64,000 bases of DNA from Rhodospirillales bacterium (lineage in GTDB: Bacteria > Pseudomonadota > Alphaproteobacteria > Micavibrionales > Micavibrionaceae). Below the pieces are notes generated by a model. The model was not told the DNA's origin, ran no database searches, and saw only the letters and a list, made by a program, of their open reading frames with translations. This document shows, in pieces, positions 25,357-34,310 of the stretch. The stretch lies in assembly GCA_023898785.1 (NCBI GenBank), contig CP060239.1:1116001-1180000 (forward strand), read 5' to 3'. How positions within the stretch are numbered: position 1 is the first letter of the stretch; each line of letters begins with the position of its first letter. The position numbers and the translations under genes were made by a program.

Positions 25357-26178
25357 ATGATGTCTGAAGAAGACAGCAAGCTTGAACAGCTCGGTGCGGC
25401 GGCGAAAAATGCCGGTCAGGCCGTTGTTGAGACACTCAAAGATGATGAAAAGCGAGGGGCGATCGTTCAAACCGTTGTTGACGGCGCAGAGTCGACCGTC
25501 GATAAATTAACCGACACATTGAATAATGCGGCCCTAGGCATCAAATCTCTGACAAAAGATGATCTAACAGCCGAGAACATCGCAAAAATCGCGCAAGAGA
25601 AAGGTCCGGATGCGGTCGTTGAAGCGATCAAAGCTGCTGGATATTTTTCTCTCTTTAAAGGTCCAACACAGATTGCCGCCATGCTCGCTGGCGATAACGG
25701 GGCGAGCAAACTGGCCGATGTTATCAATGGCAAGGTTAAGCCCGATGGAAAACCTGCTGATAGGCCTACGGAAAGTCTTGATCTTATGGCGATGATTATG
25801 AGCGGCGATTTCAGCGGCCTTAAAAGTCATGCTGAAAGCTGGTTTGATGACATTACTGAAAAACTAAGTGGTGGCTTTGGCCAGATGATTTCAAAATTCA
25901 CCGGCTTTGATCTTTCCGGCATCACGGGCATGCTTGCGGGTCTTAAAAATACGGTCATGGGATTCTTTGGCAGTATGGGCGGCGGGGAGGATGCGCCGGA
26001 AGAAACCATGGTTGCAGATACTTCAGTATATACAACGCCGCAAGTTGAAAAAACTTCCGGCGCGGGGCTTGATGGCGTGCCGAGTCTAACAGATGAACAT
26101 AAAGTTGTCTCCAATACGCCTGCAGCCAAACCAGCAACTCCAGCACTAGAAGGCCCAAGCGGGCCTACAAATGGATAA
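25357..26178 (+). CDS. Hypothetical protein, possibly CtrA-regulated
   Basis: A 273-aa soluble-looking product I do not recognise. It starts at ATG-ATG (25357/25360), 20 bases after a TATAAT element. Its N-terminal part is helical and charged (KNAGQAVVETLKDDEKRGAI), the middle contains YFSLFKGPTQIAAMLAG, and about residues 150-215 are Gly/Phe-rich (FTGFDLSGITGMLAGLKNTV). The last 60 residues are Pro/Thr/Ala-rich and probably disordered. No signal peptide is apparent. It sits just before flhA and behind a CtrA-type box, which hints at a motility or cell-cycle link but does not show one. Confidence 0.75.
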   Translation: MMSEEDSKLEQLGAAAKNAGQAVVETLKDDEKRGAIVQTVVDGAESTVDKLTDTLNNAALGIKSLTKDDLTAENIAKIAQEKGPDAVVEAIKAAGYFSLFKGPTQIAAMLAGDNGASKLADVINGKVKPDGKPADRPTESLDLMAMIMSGDFSGLKSHAESWFDDITEKLSGGFGQMISKFTGFDLSGITGMLAGLKNTVMGFFGSMGGGEDAPEETMVADTSVYTTPQVEKTSGAGLDGVPSLTDEHKVVSNTPAAKPATPALEGPSGPTNG

Positions 26179-26278
26179 CCAACCTCTTTAACTCCTTTCA
26201 TTTGCCTTAATTTCATCACGCAGATAGAATGGCGATATGTGCCCTGATAATAATCGGGGTGTGTTGTTGCGTTTCATA

Positions 26279-26302
26279 GATTCCTGCTTTCGCAGGAATG
26301 AC
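26279..26302. repeat. Short palindromic repeat, GATTCCTGC type
   Basis: GATTCCTGC-TTTC-GCAGGAATGAC: ATTCCTGC pairs with GCAGGAAT around a TTTC loop. This is a common bacterial dispersed palindrome, related in style to the element flanking the GIY-YIG gene at 55.4 kb. It lies 30 bases before flhA. Confidence 0.7.
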
Positions 26303-26331
26303 ATCACAAGGTTATTTGCAGAACGTAAGTC

Positions 26332-28503
26332 ATGGCTGATTCATCCGGTTCCAATATTCCCGCTCAGAAAGCCGCTTCTCCGGCTGCGCCGGTGCGCATG
26401 GGTGGCGGTATGAATATGAATAGCGCGGCGGGCGCTTTGGCACCGTATTTCCGCAGCGACGTTCTGTTCGCCTTCGGGATTATCGGAATCATCATGTTCA
26501 TGCTGGTGCCGATGCCGACTTTTATGCTCGATGTTGGCCTGTCGATTTCGATCATGTTTTCGGTGATGATTTTGATGACGGTGCTGTTTATCCGCGCGCC
26601 GCTGGAATTTTCGACATTTCCCACCGTCTTGCTGGTGGCAACTTCGCTCAGACTTGGGCTGAACGTGGCCTCGACGCGGCTGATCTTATCGGAAGGACAT
26701 ACGGGATCGGATGCGGCAGGGCAAGTGATTGGCGCATTCGGGACGTTTATTATTCAGGACAGCTATGTGGTGGGCGCGATTGTGTTTGCCATTCTGGTGA
26801 TTGTGAACTTTGTCGTGATTACCAAGGGTTCGGGGCGAATCGCCGAAGTCGCGGCACGCTTTACCCTGGATGCTATGCCGGGCAAGCAGATGGCGATTGA
26901 TGCGGATTTATCCGCCGGGCTTATTACCGAAGACGAAGCCAAGGAGCGGCGATCAAAGCTGGAGCAGGAAAGCACCTTTTTCGGGGCGATGGACGGTGCG
27001 GCCAAGTTCGTGCGCGGAGACGCGATTGCGGGTTTGCTGATTACCTTTATCAACATTGTCGGCGGGATTGTCATCGGCACTGTTTCAGAAGGGCTGTCGC
27101 TGGGTGAAGCCGCTTCGACCTATACAATATTGACCATTGGTGACGGGCTGGTCAGCCAGATTCCGGCGCTGGTTGTGTCTGTCGGCGCTGGTCTGCTGGT
27201 TTCCAAGGCCGGGGTTGCGGGGTCCGCAGAAAAGGTTTTATTCGAGCAATTTGGCGCATATCCGCGGGCTTTGGCGATGAGTGCGGTGCTGATGTTGATT
27301 TTGGGGCTGGTTCCGGCAATTCCGGCGGCGCCGTTTGTGACTTTGGCCGCTGTCACTGGCGTGATGTCGTATTTCTCCTTTCAACGGCTGGCAGTAGCAG
27401 AGGAAGCAGAAAAAGCCGCCACTGCTGCTGCGATGCGTCCCGGCGCGCCCGGTTCCCCCGTTCCGGCGGAAGAGCCGATTTCCAAAGCGCTGGCGATGGA
27501 TACGATCCGCCTGGAAATGGGCTATGGCCTCTTGCCGCTGGTGCAAGGGGATGGGGGCAACAAGCTGACCGATCAGATCAAAGGGCTACGCCGACAGCTT
27601 GCCGAGGATATGGGTTATGTGCTTCCGGCGGTTCGCATTCAGGATAACTTGCAGCTTCCGGCCAATACGTATGTTGTGCGGGTCAAAGAGATCGAAGCCG
27701 GGCGCGGCGAGGTGCGGCCCAATATGAATATGTGCATGGACCCGACGGGGGCGAAAATTACCCTGCCCGGTGAGGCGACTGTGGAGCCAACCTTTGGTTT
27801 GCCCGCGATGTGGATTGATGAGCAATATAAAGAAGAGGCGCATTTTAAAGGCTATACGGTAGTCGATGCGCCGACGGTGATCACCACGCATATTACCGAG
27901 ATTATTAAAGACAATATGCCGGATCTGCTGAATTACGCCGAGACGCAGAAATTGCTCGATGAATTGCCCAAAGAGTATCAGAAGCTGGTAGCGGATGTTA
28001 TTCCCTCGCAAATTAATGTCGGCGGACTGCAGCGCGTGTTACAGAATTTGCTGGGCGAGCGGGTTTCGGTGCGCGATTTGCCGGCGATTTTGGAGGGAAT
28101 CGCAGAGGCCAGCGCCTTTACCAAAAATATCGCGCATATCACCGAGCATGTGCGCTCCCGCCTGGCTCGCCAGCTGTGTGATTCCAACACGAATGCTTCG
28201 GGCGTGGTGGCGCTGGTCACCCTGACACCGGAATGGGAGCATGCGTTCGGCGATGCGCTGATGGGCGATGGCGAAGAAAAGCAACTTGCCATGCCGCCGT
28301 CGAAGTTGCAGGATTTTATCACCGTGATCCGCGAGCGTTATGACGAGTTGGCCATGCAGGGCGAAACGCCGGTGCTGTTGACCTCGCCCGCGATCCGCCC
28401 TTATGTGCGGTCCGTGATTGAGCGTTTCCGCCCGCAGACGGTGGTGATGAGCCAGAACGAAATTCACCCGAAAGCGCGAATTAAGACGCTGGGGCAGGTT
28501 TAA
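26332..28503 (+). CDS. flhA: Flagellar export gate protein FlhA
   Basis: FlhA is the large export gate that uses proton motive force to move flagellar subunits. The 723-aa product has eight predicted membrane segments in the first 350 residues, with the conserved FHIPEP-region core (LLVATSLRLGLNVASTRLIL), RFTLDAMPGKQMAIDADLSA and TIGDGLVSQIPALVVSVGAG. The cytoplasmic half includes PSQINVGGLQRVLQNLLGE and the end motif IHPKARIKTLGQV. A Gly/Ala/Pro-rich 40-residue N-terminal extension makes it slightly longer than usual. Its last 29 bases are duplicated 154 bases downstream. Confidence 0.97.
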   Translation: MADSSGSNIPAQKAASPAAPVRMGGGMNMNSAAGALAPYFRSDVLFAFGIIGIIMFMLVPMPTFMLDVGLSISIMFSVMILMTVLFIRAPLEFSTFPTVLLVATSLRLGLNVASTRLILSEGHTGSDAAGQVIGAFGTFIIQDSYVVGAIVFAILVIVNFVVITKGSGRIAEVAARFTLDAMPGKQMAIDADLSAGLITEDEAKERRSKLEQESTFFGAMDGAAKFVRGDAIAGLLITFINIVGGIVIGTVSEGLSLGEAASTYTILTIGDGLVSQIPALVVSVGAGLLVSKAGVAGSAEKVLFEQFGAYPRALAMSAVLMLILGLVPAIPAAPFVTLAAVTGVMSYFSFQRLAVAEEAEKAATAAAMRPGAPGSPVPAEEPISKALAMDTIRLEMGYGLLPLVQGDGGNKLTDQIKGLRRQLAEDMGYVLPAVRIQDNLQLPANTYVVRVKEIEAGRGEVRPNMNMCMDPTGAKITLPGEATVEPTFGLPAMWIDEQYKEEAHFKGYTVVDAPTVITTHITEIIKDNMPDLLNYAETQKLLDELPKEYQKLVADVIPSQINVGGLQRVLQNLLGERVSVRDLPAILEGIAEASAFTKNIAHITEHVRSRLARQLCDSNTNASGVVALVTLTPEWEHAFGDALMGDGEEKQLAMPPSKLQDFITVIRERYDELAMQGETPVLLTSPAIRPYVRSVIERFRPQTVVMSQNEIHPKARIKTLGQV

Positions 28504-28686
28504 TTTTTTAACCGCAGAGACGCAGAGGGCGCAGAGTTTTTTTAGAAAGTCGTCATTGCGAGGAGCGTAAGCGACGAAGCAATCCATCTCTGAAACTATC
28601 CGCATAAGATGGATTGCCGCGTTGGCCTAGCGGCCTCCTCGCAATGACGATAGGAAACGCGAATTAAGACGCTGGGGCAGGTTTAA
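28475..28686. repeat. 29-bp duplication of the flhA 3' end flanking a repeat cassette
   Basis: The bases 28475-28503 (end of flhA including its TAA) recur exactly at 28658-28686. The 154 bases between hold two known repeat types: an ACCGCAGAGACGCAGAGG string (28511-28528) and a large palindromic element (28551-28649, CGTCATTGCGAGG ... CCTCCTCGCAATGACG). The arrangement looks like an insertion that copied its target, or a local duplication with repeat insertion. Confidence 0.85.
28551..28649. repeat. REP-like palindrome, CGTCATTGCGAG family, copy 1
   Basis: The outer arms CGTCATTGCGAGG and CCTCCTCGCAATGACG pair, with inner arms GAAGCAATCCATCT and GATGGATTGCC. The other copies are at 33804-33883, 44624-44696, 48563-48644 and 61061-61145. 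Translated, this family gives the well-known CERSEAIQ false peptide. It lies between the convergent flhA and the gene at 28717, where it can act as a two-way terminator. Confidence 0.9.
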
Positions 28687-28716
28687 GGCGAACAAATGTA
28701 TGGGGATGTTTTTTAA

Positions 28717-29424
28717 TTAAATGACTTCAAGCGAAGAAGGCGGAGGAGTTTGGGAGGGCGCCACTCTTCGGGCAACGCCCTGGCTGACCTTTTCTAGAAG
28801 CTCTGCGTCGAAATCCTCTAAACGTTTTACCGGGAAACCTTCAACCGGCTCAATACCTTCTGAGATTAGAAACTTTCTTAACCTAGCTAAACTAAAAATT
28901 CTGTCTTCAACATGCTTTCCACTTTTCAGGCTTTCTAGAGCTGAACTCATCGCATCCAGAACTGCCTGCGCTTGTTGCGCTGTTTGCGGCTCCCGCAAAC
29001 CGATTTCGGACAGATTAAATCCTTCCAAAGTGGTTTCAAGGCCACCCTTGCCTTTAACAACTTTTAAGTTCGCTGATATACTGACTAATCTCTCGTAGTA
29101 TAACGCACTACCCAATTCCAATTCAGTATAACGCTCGCCAATATCTTGTTTTGTTCTCGCTCTCAGGGCAGAGCTAGAGGATGAAAAATCAAATTTTCGG
29201 TTAAGCTTTCCAACTTCAGTGTATTTTTTTCCATCTCCGGCAAAATGACCACTTGAAAGTATGTAATACATATTAGGCATTACAGCTAAATGACTTCTTA
29301 CATCTGATCTGCTGTAGACACGCGAAACTTTGCCGAACAAGTCAAGCAAACGCGGACGTAAATGCGGGAGTTGTTCAATTATATCGCTCGCATCAACTGT
29401 GAATTTTGTTGGCGTATCTAGCAC
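28717..29424 (-). CDS. Hypothetical protein, probable accessory gene
   Basis: Not recognised. The 235-aa product starts with GTG 29424 behind AAAGG-type ribosome sites. It looks soluble and helical, with HLRPRLLDLFGKVSRVYSRS near the start and Ser-rich FDFSSSSSALRAR in the middle. It has no signal peptide or membrane segment. Its codon use and AT-rich upstream region look less like the flagellar genes around it, which may point to acquisition. It sits between flhA and flhF, where those two are often adjacent in other genomes. Confidence 0.65.
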   Translation of the reverse strand: MLDTPTKFTVDASDIIEQLPHLRPRLLDLFGKVSRVYSRSDVRSHLAVMPNMYYILSSGHFAGDGKKYTEVGKLNRKFDFSSSSSALRARTKQDIGERYTELELGSALYYERLVSISANLKVVKGKGGLETTLEGFNLSEIGLREPQTAQQAQAVLDAMSSALESLKSGKHVEDRIFSLARLRKFLISEGIEPVEGFPVKRLEDFDAELLEKVSQGVARRVAPSQTPPPSSLEVI

Positions 29425-29620
29425 GGAGCCCTTTATCCTTTTAAACGCATATTTTGAATATAGTAAGAATATAGTTAAATTTTGTTATTATGTCAACAAT
29501 GTTCTCAAAAAGCCTTTATTTATCCCCTACTCATCCACAGGCATATCCCGCTTTTTATGGAAGATGGTGGTGTGCTACACTAAGTTGCGTTTATAATTTG
29601 CTTGAGTAAGATATACACAC

Positions 29621-30733
29621 ATGCGGCTGAAATCCTTTTATGCCAAAACCATGACAGAGGCGATGCATATGGTCCGTGAGGCTTTGGGCGAAGATGCAAT
29701 CATTTTGGCGACGCGCGAGGAGCGCGGCGGGCCTTCACGCGGGGGCGCGGTGCGCGTGACCGCGGCGATTGACCCCGGCGATTATGACGAACGGGCGTTT
29801 GATGATACAGGCTTTGGCACTGGCGATCTTGGCGGGCCGAATTTTGAAACACATGGGCGGAGCGCTCCTCCTTCCGCCGATACGTGGTTGCAATATGATG
29901 AGGAGGATGAAGAATCGGCGGTGGCCGAAGAAATTACCGATGCGATGCTCCGCCATGCGGTGCCCGAAGATGTAATGGACCAGATTCTCTCCTGCGCCAC
30001 CGTGGTCGGGTTTGAACAACCCGGTGTGGCGCTGGTCGCGGCGATGGAGCATTTGTTTCAGTTTACTCCCCTGCCTCAAGGTGTAACCAGCAAAGCGTTG
30101 ATGTTTGTCGGTCCGCCGGGTTCGGGGAAGACTTTGGCTGCGGCAAAGGCTGCGGCGCGCGGCGTGATGAACGGGCTGAAGGTCGGCGTGATTTCAACCG
30201 ATACGGTGCGGGCTGGCGGGCTTGAACAGTTGGCCGCTTTCACAAAGCTGCTGCGCACGGATTTGAAGGCAGCGGAAAGCCCTGAGGCTTTAGCCAAAGC
30301 AGTGGCAGGGTTTAAAGGGTATGACCAAATCATTATCGATACCGCCGGAATGAATCCGTTCAACACCGATGATATTCGGAAGCTGGCGCGGTTGATCGGC
30401 GCGGCTCCGATTGAGCCTTATCTCGTTTTGCCCGGCGGGATGGATGCGGAAGAGTGCGGCGAGATTGGCCGCGTATTTTCCACGATCGGTGCGCATACGC
30501 TGGTGCCTTCCCGCGTGGATATGGCGCGCAGGCTCGGCGGCTTGCTGTCTGCAGCGCATCATGGCGGACTTAGCTTTGCCGATGCCTCGAATACTCCGAA
30601 AGTTGCCGATGGTTTCGTCTCGCTTAATCCGAAAAATTTGTCTAGACTGTTCATGCCCGGCGCGTATCGAAATGAAAGTGCGAACCGGTCACGACACAGC
30701 CCCACGCCCCGCAAAGCAGGAACACATCAATGA
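29621..30733 (+). CDS. flhF: Flagellar polarity GTPase FlhF
   Basis: FlhF is an SRP-type GTPase that places the flagellum at the pole. The 370-aa product begins MRLKSFYAKTMTEAMHMVRE, typical of FlhF. After an acidic variable B region, the N/G domain from about residue 115 has P-loop VGPPGSGKTLAAAKAA, DTVRAGGLEQLAAF and DTAGMNPFN. The usual G4 TKxD is replaced by PSRVD, as in some alphaproteobacteria. It overlaps flhG by four bases (ATGA), so the two are made together. Confidence 0.92.
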   Translation: MRLKSFYAKTMTEAMHMVREALGEDAIILATREERGGPSRGGAVRVTAAIDPGDYDERAFDDTGFGTGDLGGPNFETHGRSAPPSADTWLQYDEEDEESAVAEEITDAMLRHAVPEDVMDQILSCATVVGFEQPGVALVAAMEHLFQFTPLPQGVTSKALMFVGPPGSGKTLAAAKAAARGVMNGLKVGVISTDTVRAGGLEQLAAFTKLLRTDLKAAESPEALAKAVAGFKGYDQIIIDTAGMNPFNTDDIRKLARLIGAAPIEPYLVLPGGMDAEECGEIGRVFSTIGAHTLVPSRVDMARRLGGLLSAAHHGGLSFADASNTPKVADGFVSLNPKNLSRLFMPGAYRNESANRSRHSPTPRKAGTHQ

Positions 30734-31560
30734 GTGATACGCAAACACACGTCGAAGCCAGAACCAAGGCCCCGAGCTTTCGCCGCGGGAAGAATCTGCT
30801 GGCTGTAGCCAGCGGTAAGGGCGGCGTTGGAAAAACATGGTTTTCCGTGACGCTGGCACAGGCGCTTACACAGATGGGCAAAAAGGTTTTGCTGTTTGAC
30901 GGCGATTTGGGTCTGGCGAATGTGGACGTGCAATTGGGGTTGATGCCCAAACGCGATCTGAATGATGTGATTCGCGGACGTCTCAGCCTTGATAAAGTCA
31001 TTCAGCATTATGATGAAGGCGGGTTTGATATTATCGCCGGACGGTCGGGGCAGGCCTCGCTGTCTTCCCTGCCCTCGCAACGGCTGGCCCATTTGCGCGA
31101 TCAGTTGCTGGAAGTGGCCGATAATTACGACATTGTGATTGCGGACCTTGGCGCGGGCGTCGATCGCACCGTGCGGATGCTTTCGGCCACGGCGATGCGC
31201 ACGATTTTGATTACGACGGATGAGCCGACCTCGCTAACCGATGCTTATGCGTTTATCAAGCTGGGCAATGCGGCGGGGATGTCGAAGAATATTTCCATCG
31301 TGGTCAACCAGGCTCCCAGCGAGATGGAAGGCGAGAAGACTTATAAGACTCTGCTCAAGGCCTGTTCGAACTTCCTGCGCCTGCAGCCGCCCTTGGCCGG
31401 ACTGGTACGCCATGACCCGAAAGTCAAGGAAACCATCCGTCACCAGACGCCGATCCTGATCCGCTCACCCAATGCGCAGGCTGCTGGAGATGTTGAAGCC
31501 ATTGCGCGGCATGTGTGGAAATCGATGAGCGAGGCCCGCAAGGCGGCGGCAGATGGGTGA
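30730..31560 (+). CDS. flhG: MinD-like ATPase FlhG (FleN)
   Basis: FlhG limits flagellar number and partners FlhF. The 276-aa product has the deviant Walker A SGKGGVGKTWFSVTLAQAL, the switch motif FDGDLGLANVDVQLGL and DLGAGVDRTVRML. After a short N-terminal tail (MSDTQTHVEARTKAPSFRRG), the ParA/MinD fold is complete. It is coupled to flhF by ATGA. A palindromic AT-rich repeat separates it from the next gene. Confidence 0.92.
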   Translation: MSDTQTHVEARTKAPSFRRGKNLLAVASGKGGVGKTWFSVTLAQALTQMGKKVLLFDGDLGLANVDVQLGLMPKRDLNDVIRGRLSLDKVIQHYDEGGFDIIAGRSGQASLSSLPSQRLAHLRDQLLEVADNYDIVIADLGAGVDRTVRMLSATAMRTILITTDEPTSLTDAYAFIKLGNAAGMSKNISIVVNQAPSEMEGEKTYKTLLKACSNFLRLQPPLAGLVRHDPKVKETIRHQTPILIRSPNAQAAGDVEAIARHVWKSMSEARKAAADG

Positions 31561-31561
31561 T

Positions 31562-31643
31562 TGAAGGTTGGAATGTTGGAAAAGTTTGTACTCCAATCAT
31601 TCAGCTTCCAATATTTCAGCATTTCAGTATTCTGTTTTCCATT
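31562..31643. repeat. GGAATGTTGGAA-type inverted repeat before the second FliK-like gene
   Basis: TTGGAATGTTGGAA on the left and CTTCCAATATTTCAGCATTTCAG on the right form a degenerate inverted repeat filling the whole gap from flhG to the next start codon. A better-preserved relative is at 37168-37257. Confidence 0.55.
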
Positions 31644-33794
31644 ATGAACGAAACGCGATTTCCAGTTGGCGTAGTGCCACCGGGGCAATCTTCGCGGGCG
31701 GCTTCGGCGTCCGAGCCAAATGCCCGGCTGATTGGCGTGCCGAACGAGGTGCGCGCCGAATTGCAGACGCGCAAGGCGGCTTTGCGCCTGCGTGGTGAAG
31801 TGGTGCGGCATAATGATGACGGCTCGGTGCGCGTGCGCACACCGCGCGGAGATGTGGATGTACAGCTTCGCGAAGGACAACCAAGGCCGGAACGCGGAGC
31901 CCGCGTTGAGCTTGAAATTCAGCCGCCCAAGACTCCCGATCGTCCGCCTGAAAATGTAACTGTGAGAACATTACCGCACGCACCAGTGCGCGGGGAAAGC
32001 GAAGCGCCTGCGCCGCCTGCCGCCTCCCCTCCACCGGCGCGTGCCAGCGCCACGCCGGTGGCTGTACATGTGCGCGGAGAAAGCCAAGCGCCTGCGCCGC
32101 CCCGCCCGCCTTTACCCGCCGATGTCCGTCACGGGCAAAATGCGGGTGAAAAGGTGGTGCAAAGCCTACCACCGGAAGGATCGGTCGTGCGCTTACAACC
32201 GCTTCCTGCGCGGGCATTGCAAAGCCTTCCGGCTTTGCCCGATCTGATTCAGCAGGCAGTACAAGTAGTAATTCAGCCAGCCGTTTTTCAAACGCATATA
32301 CTTGCCCGTCAGGCAGAAACAGAGATCTCGCAGGCGGTCCTGAATATTCAGCGTCCAGCAACCCTACCTGCGCCAGAGGTTTTTGAAACGCTTGCACCAC
32401 TTACGCAGCCAGTACCAGAAGTATCAGCGAGGCCATTACCATTAACGCAGCCAACACAAAACACGCCTTTACCTGCTGCCATAACAGCGCCACAAAGTTT
32501 TCCTATACCGCAAGCGCAAGTGTTTTCTCAAAATATCGCGCTTGTTGTTCCCGAGACAGATAGCGCCCCTGCCCTGACTCCCGCTCCTGTACAGACGCGT
32601 GTTTTGAGCATTCCCTTTTCCCCGGCGCCTAGGATTGCTTTGCCTCTGCCAATAGCGGATTTTGTATCTTCGCCTCTTCCCGTTTCGACTATCACTGCGC
32701 CAACACGTGTGCAGCCACTACAGCCGCTTGCGCCAGTGCTCGTGAAGCCCCAGGCTTTGGATGTCGTGATTGCGAAAATCTTACCGCCGGATGTGCAGAT
32801 CCTTTCAGGTAGCCTTGGAGTTGAAACGCCTGCGCCGGGCACATTGCAAGTAACAAAGCCTGAGATGCTGATCATGCACAATCAAAATGCCGGAAATCTT
32901 GTGGGCGTTGTGACAGCGGTGACGCCTGATACATTGCCGGTGATCAGTGTGTTTTTTCAGCAATTGGGAAATGAACAGCTTTTCACGCTGCAATTCCCGT
33001 CCGAGAGCGTCACGATCGGTACGCAGATTCAGGTCACACCGCATGTTTCACCATCAAGTGCGCAAATGCTTGTCACGCCGCCAGCCCTGCCCCAAGAAAT
33101 TCCGTTGTCTGCTTTTCTTACGCCGCAGCCCTGGCCAGCGCTGGATGAGGCCTTGCAGCTTTTGGCCCGCGCGGTGCCACAAACTGCTCAGGCAATGGTG
33201 AATGTGACCCCTTCACCCGGCGCTCCGGCACAGCTTGGCCCGGCGATTATGTTTTTTGTGGCAGCCTTACGCGGCGGTGATTTGGGATCGTGGCTTGGCG
33301 AGAAAGCGACCAGCATTCTTAAAAGCGAGAAAGGCGGGCACAGTTTAAGCCGCCTGCTCAGCGATGGTGCGGTAATGGCCCGCGTGGCGCGTGAGCCGAT
33401 GGGGCAAGATTGGCGGGCGCTGAATATCCCTTTGTATTACGAGGGCGATATGCATAAAATCGGGCTTTATTATAAGCATGAGCATGACGAACAAGAGGAT
33501 GGGCTCTCGCCTCTGAAAGGCACACGGTTTGTTTTTGACCTGTCTTTGGATGCCATGGGCAAAGTTCAGCTCGACGGGTTGTTTCGTCCAGTGTCGGATA
33601 TGGGTAAGCGTTTGGATCTGGTGGTGCGCACGGAAGACAATTTTAGCGAAGCGACACGCGCCGAGATGCGGCGGGTGTATGCACGCGCTTTGCGCGATAG
33701 CGGGGTTACAGGTGAATTGTTGTTCCAGACACAACCGGAAAGCTGGGTTACGGTTTCGACAAATCAGGACAATGTGTTGGGCGTGAGCGCCTAA
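31644..33794 (+). CDS. FliK-like flagellar protein, Pro/Ala-rich
   Basis: A 716-aa product. ATG 31644 was chosen because the longer frame from 31515 starts inside flhG. Residues about 1-90 form a small globular part (LRLRGEVVRHNDDGSVRVRT), then a 400-residue Pro/Gln/Ala/Thr-rich region with an internal repeat (VRGESEAPAPP and VRGESQAPAPP). The C-terminal 200 residues resemble a FliK-type export-switch domain: FVFDLSLDAMGKVQLDGLF, then LDLVVRTEDNFSEATRAEM and GVTGELLFQTQ. With fliK at 6103-7794 the window would hold two such proteins. It could be a second ruler or a FliK-related regulator. Its identity is less certain than that of its flagellar neighbours. Confidence 0.6.
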   Translation: MNETRFPVGVVPPGQSSRAASASEPNARLIGVPNEVRAELQTRKAALRLRGEVVRHNDDGSVRVRTPRGDVDVQLREGQPRPERGARVELEIQPPKTPDRPPENVTVRTLPHAPVRGESEAPAPPAASPPPARASATPVAVHVRGESQAPAPPRPPLPADVRHGQNAGEKVVQSLPPEGSVVRLQPLPARALQSLPALPDLIQQAVQVVIQPAVFQTHILARQAETEISQAVLNIQRPATLPAPEVFETLAPLTQPVPEVSARPLPLTQPTQNTPLPAAITAPQSFPIPQAQVFSQNIALVVPETDSAPALTPAPVQTRVLSIPFSPAPRIALPLPIADFVSSPLPVSTITAPTRVQPLQPLAPVLVKPQALDVVIAKILPPDVQILSGSLGVETPAPGTLQVTKPEMLIMHNQNAGNLVGVVTAVTPDTLPVISVFFQQLGNEQLFTLQFPSESVTIGTQIQVTPHVSPSSAQMLVTPPALPQEIPLSAFLTPQPWPALDEALQLLARAVPQTAQAMVNVTPSPGAPAQLGPAIMFFVAALRGGDLGSWLGEKATSILKSEKGGHSLSRLLSDGAVMARVAREPMGQDWRALNIPLYYEGDMHKIGLYYKHEHDEQEDGLSPLKGTRFVFDLSLDAMGKVQLDGLFRPVSDMGKRLDLVVRTEDNFSEATRAEMRRVYARALRDSGVTGELLFQTQPESWVTVSTNQDNVLGVSA

Positions 33795-33803
33795 TTTGTA
33801 CCG

Positions 33804-33883
33804 TGTCATTGTGCGCGACCAACGAGAGCGAAGCAATCCAGTTCTGGATTGCCGCGTCGGCCTATCGGCCTCCTCGCAATGAC
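33804..33883. repeat. REP-like palindrome, CGTCATTGCGAG family, copy 2
   Basis: The left arm (GTGTCATTGTGCGCGACC) is degraded. The inner GAAGCAATCCAG/CTGGATTGCC arms and the right arm CCTCCTCGCAATGACG are intact. It sits exactly between the convergent ends of the FliK-like gene and fliJ (two bases from the fliJ stop). Confidence 0.85.
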
Positions 33884-33884
33884 G

Positions 33885-34310
33885 CTATTCATCCCTTTGC
33901 TGCCGCCGATACCCTTCAATGGCGATTTCATCGAGTTCGCCGGACTCTTTTTTGTTGCGTTCTTTTTCTTCCTCGTTTTCACGGGCTTGCTGCGTAAGTT
34001 GGATTTTCTTGAGTTCGGCAAAGGCCGCGCGCATATCTTCGCGGGCGATTTCGATGCGCGATTCCAGGACCGTAGCGGCCTCGTTTATCTCGATGACGCG
34101 CTCCTTGACCGCTTCAGAATAGGGACCAAAATAAGACAACATTTCGACACCGAATTCCTGGATTTTTTCTCGCTCTTCATCGAGTTGATTGAGCAGCGTG
34201 GTTTTCTGATTCTCCAGCTCTTCGGCCTGCCGGTACAGCTCGGCCACGAATTTTTGCTTTTGATCAAGAGCGTGTTTATGAACGCGGATTAATCCGTTGA
34301 GTTTAGCCAT
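33885..34310 (-). CDS. fliJ: Flagellar export protein FliJ
   Basis: FliJ is the coiled-coil stalk of the export ATPase. The 141-aa product is one long antiparallel coil rich in Lys/Glu/Gln (DQKQKFVAELYRQAEELENQ, then NQLDEEREKIQEFG), as in the family, which has little other signature. Its ATG at 34310 overlaps the upstream small gene by eight bases (ATGGCTAA). The order fliI - small gene - fliJ on one strand supports the call strongly. Confidence 0.82.
   Translation of the reverse strand: MAKLNGLIRVHKHALDQKQKFVAELYRQAEELENQKTTLLNQLDEEREKIQEFGVEMLSYFGPYSEAVKERVIEINEAATVLESRIEIAREDMRAAFAELKKIQLTQQARENEEEKERNKKESGELDEIAIEGYRRQQRDE

Noticed and set aside
31642..32400. Minus-strand open frame of 252 codons opposite the FliK-like gene
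   Set aside because: It arises from the Pro-rich repetitive codons of the plus-strand gene.
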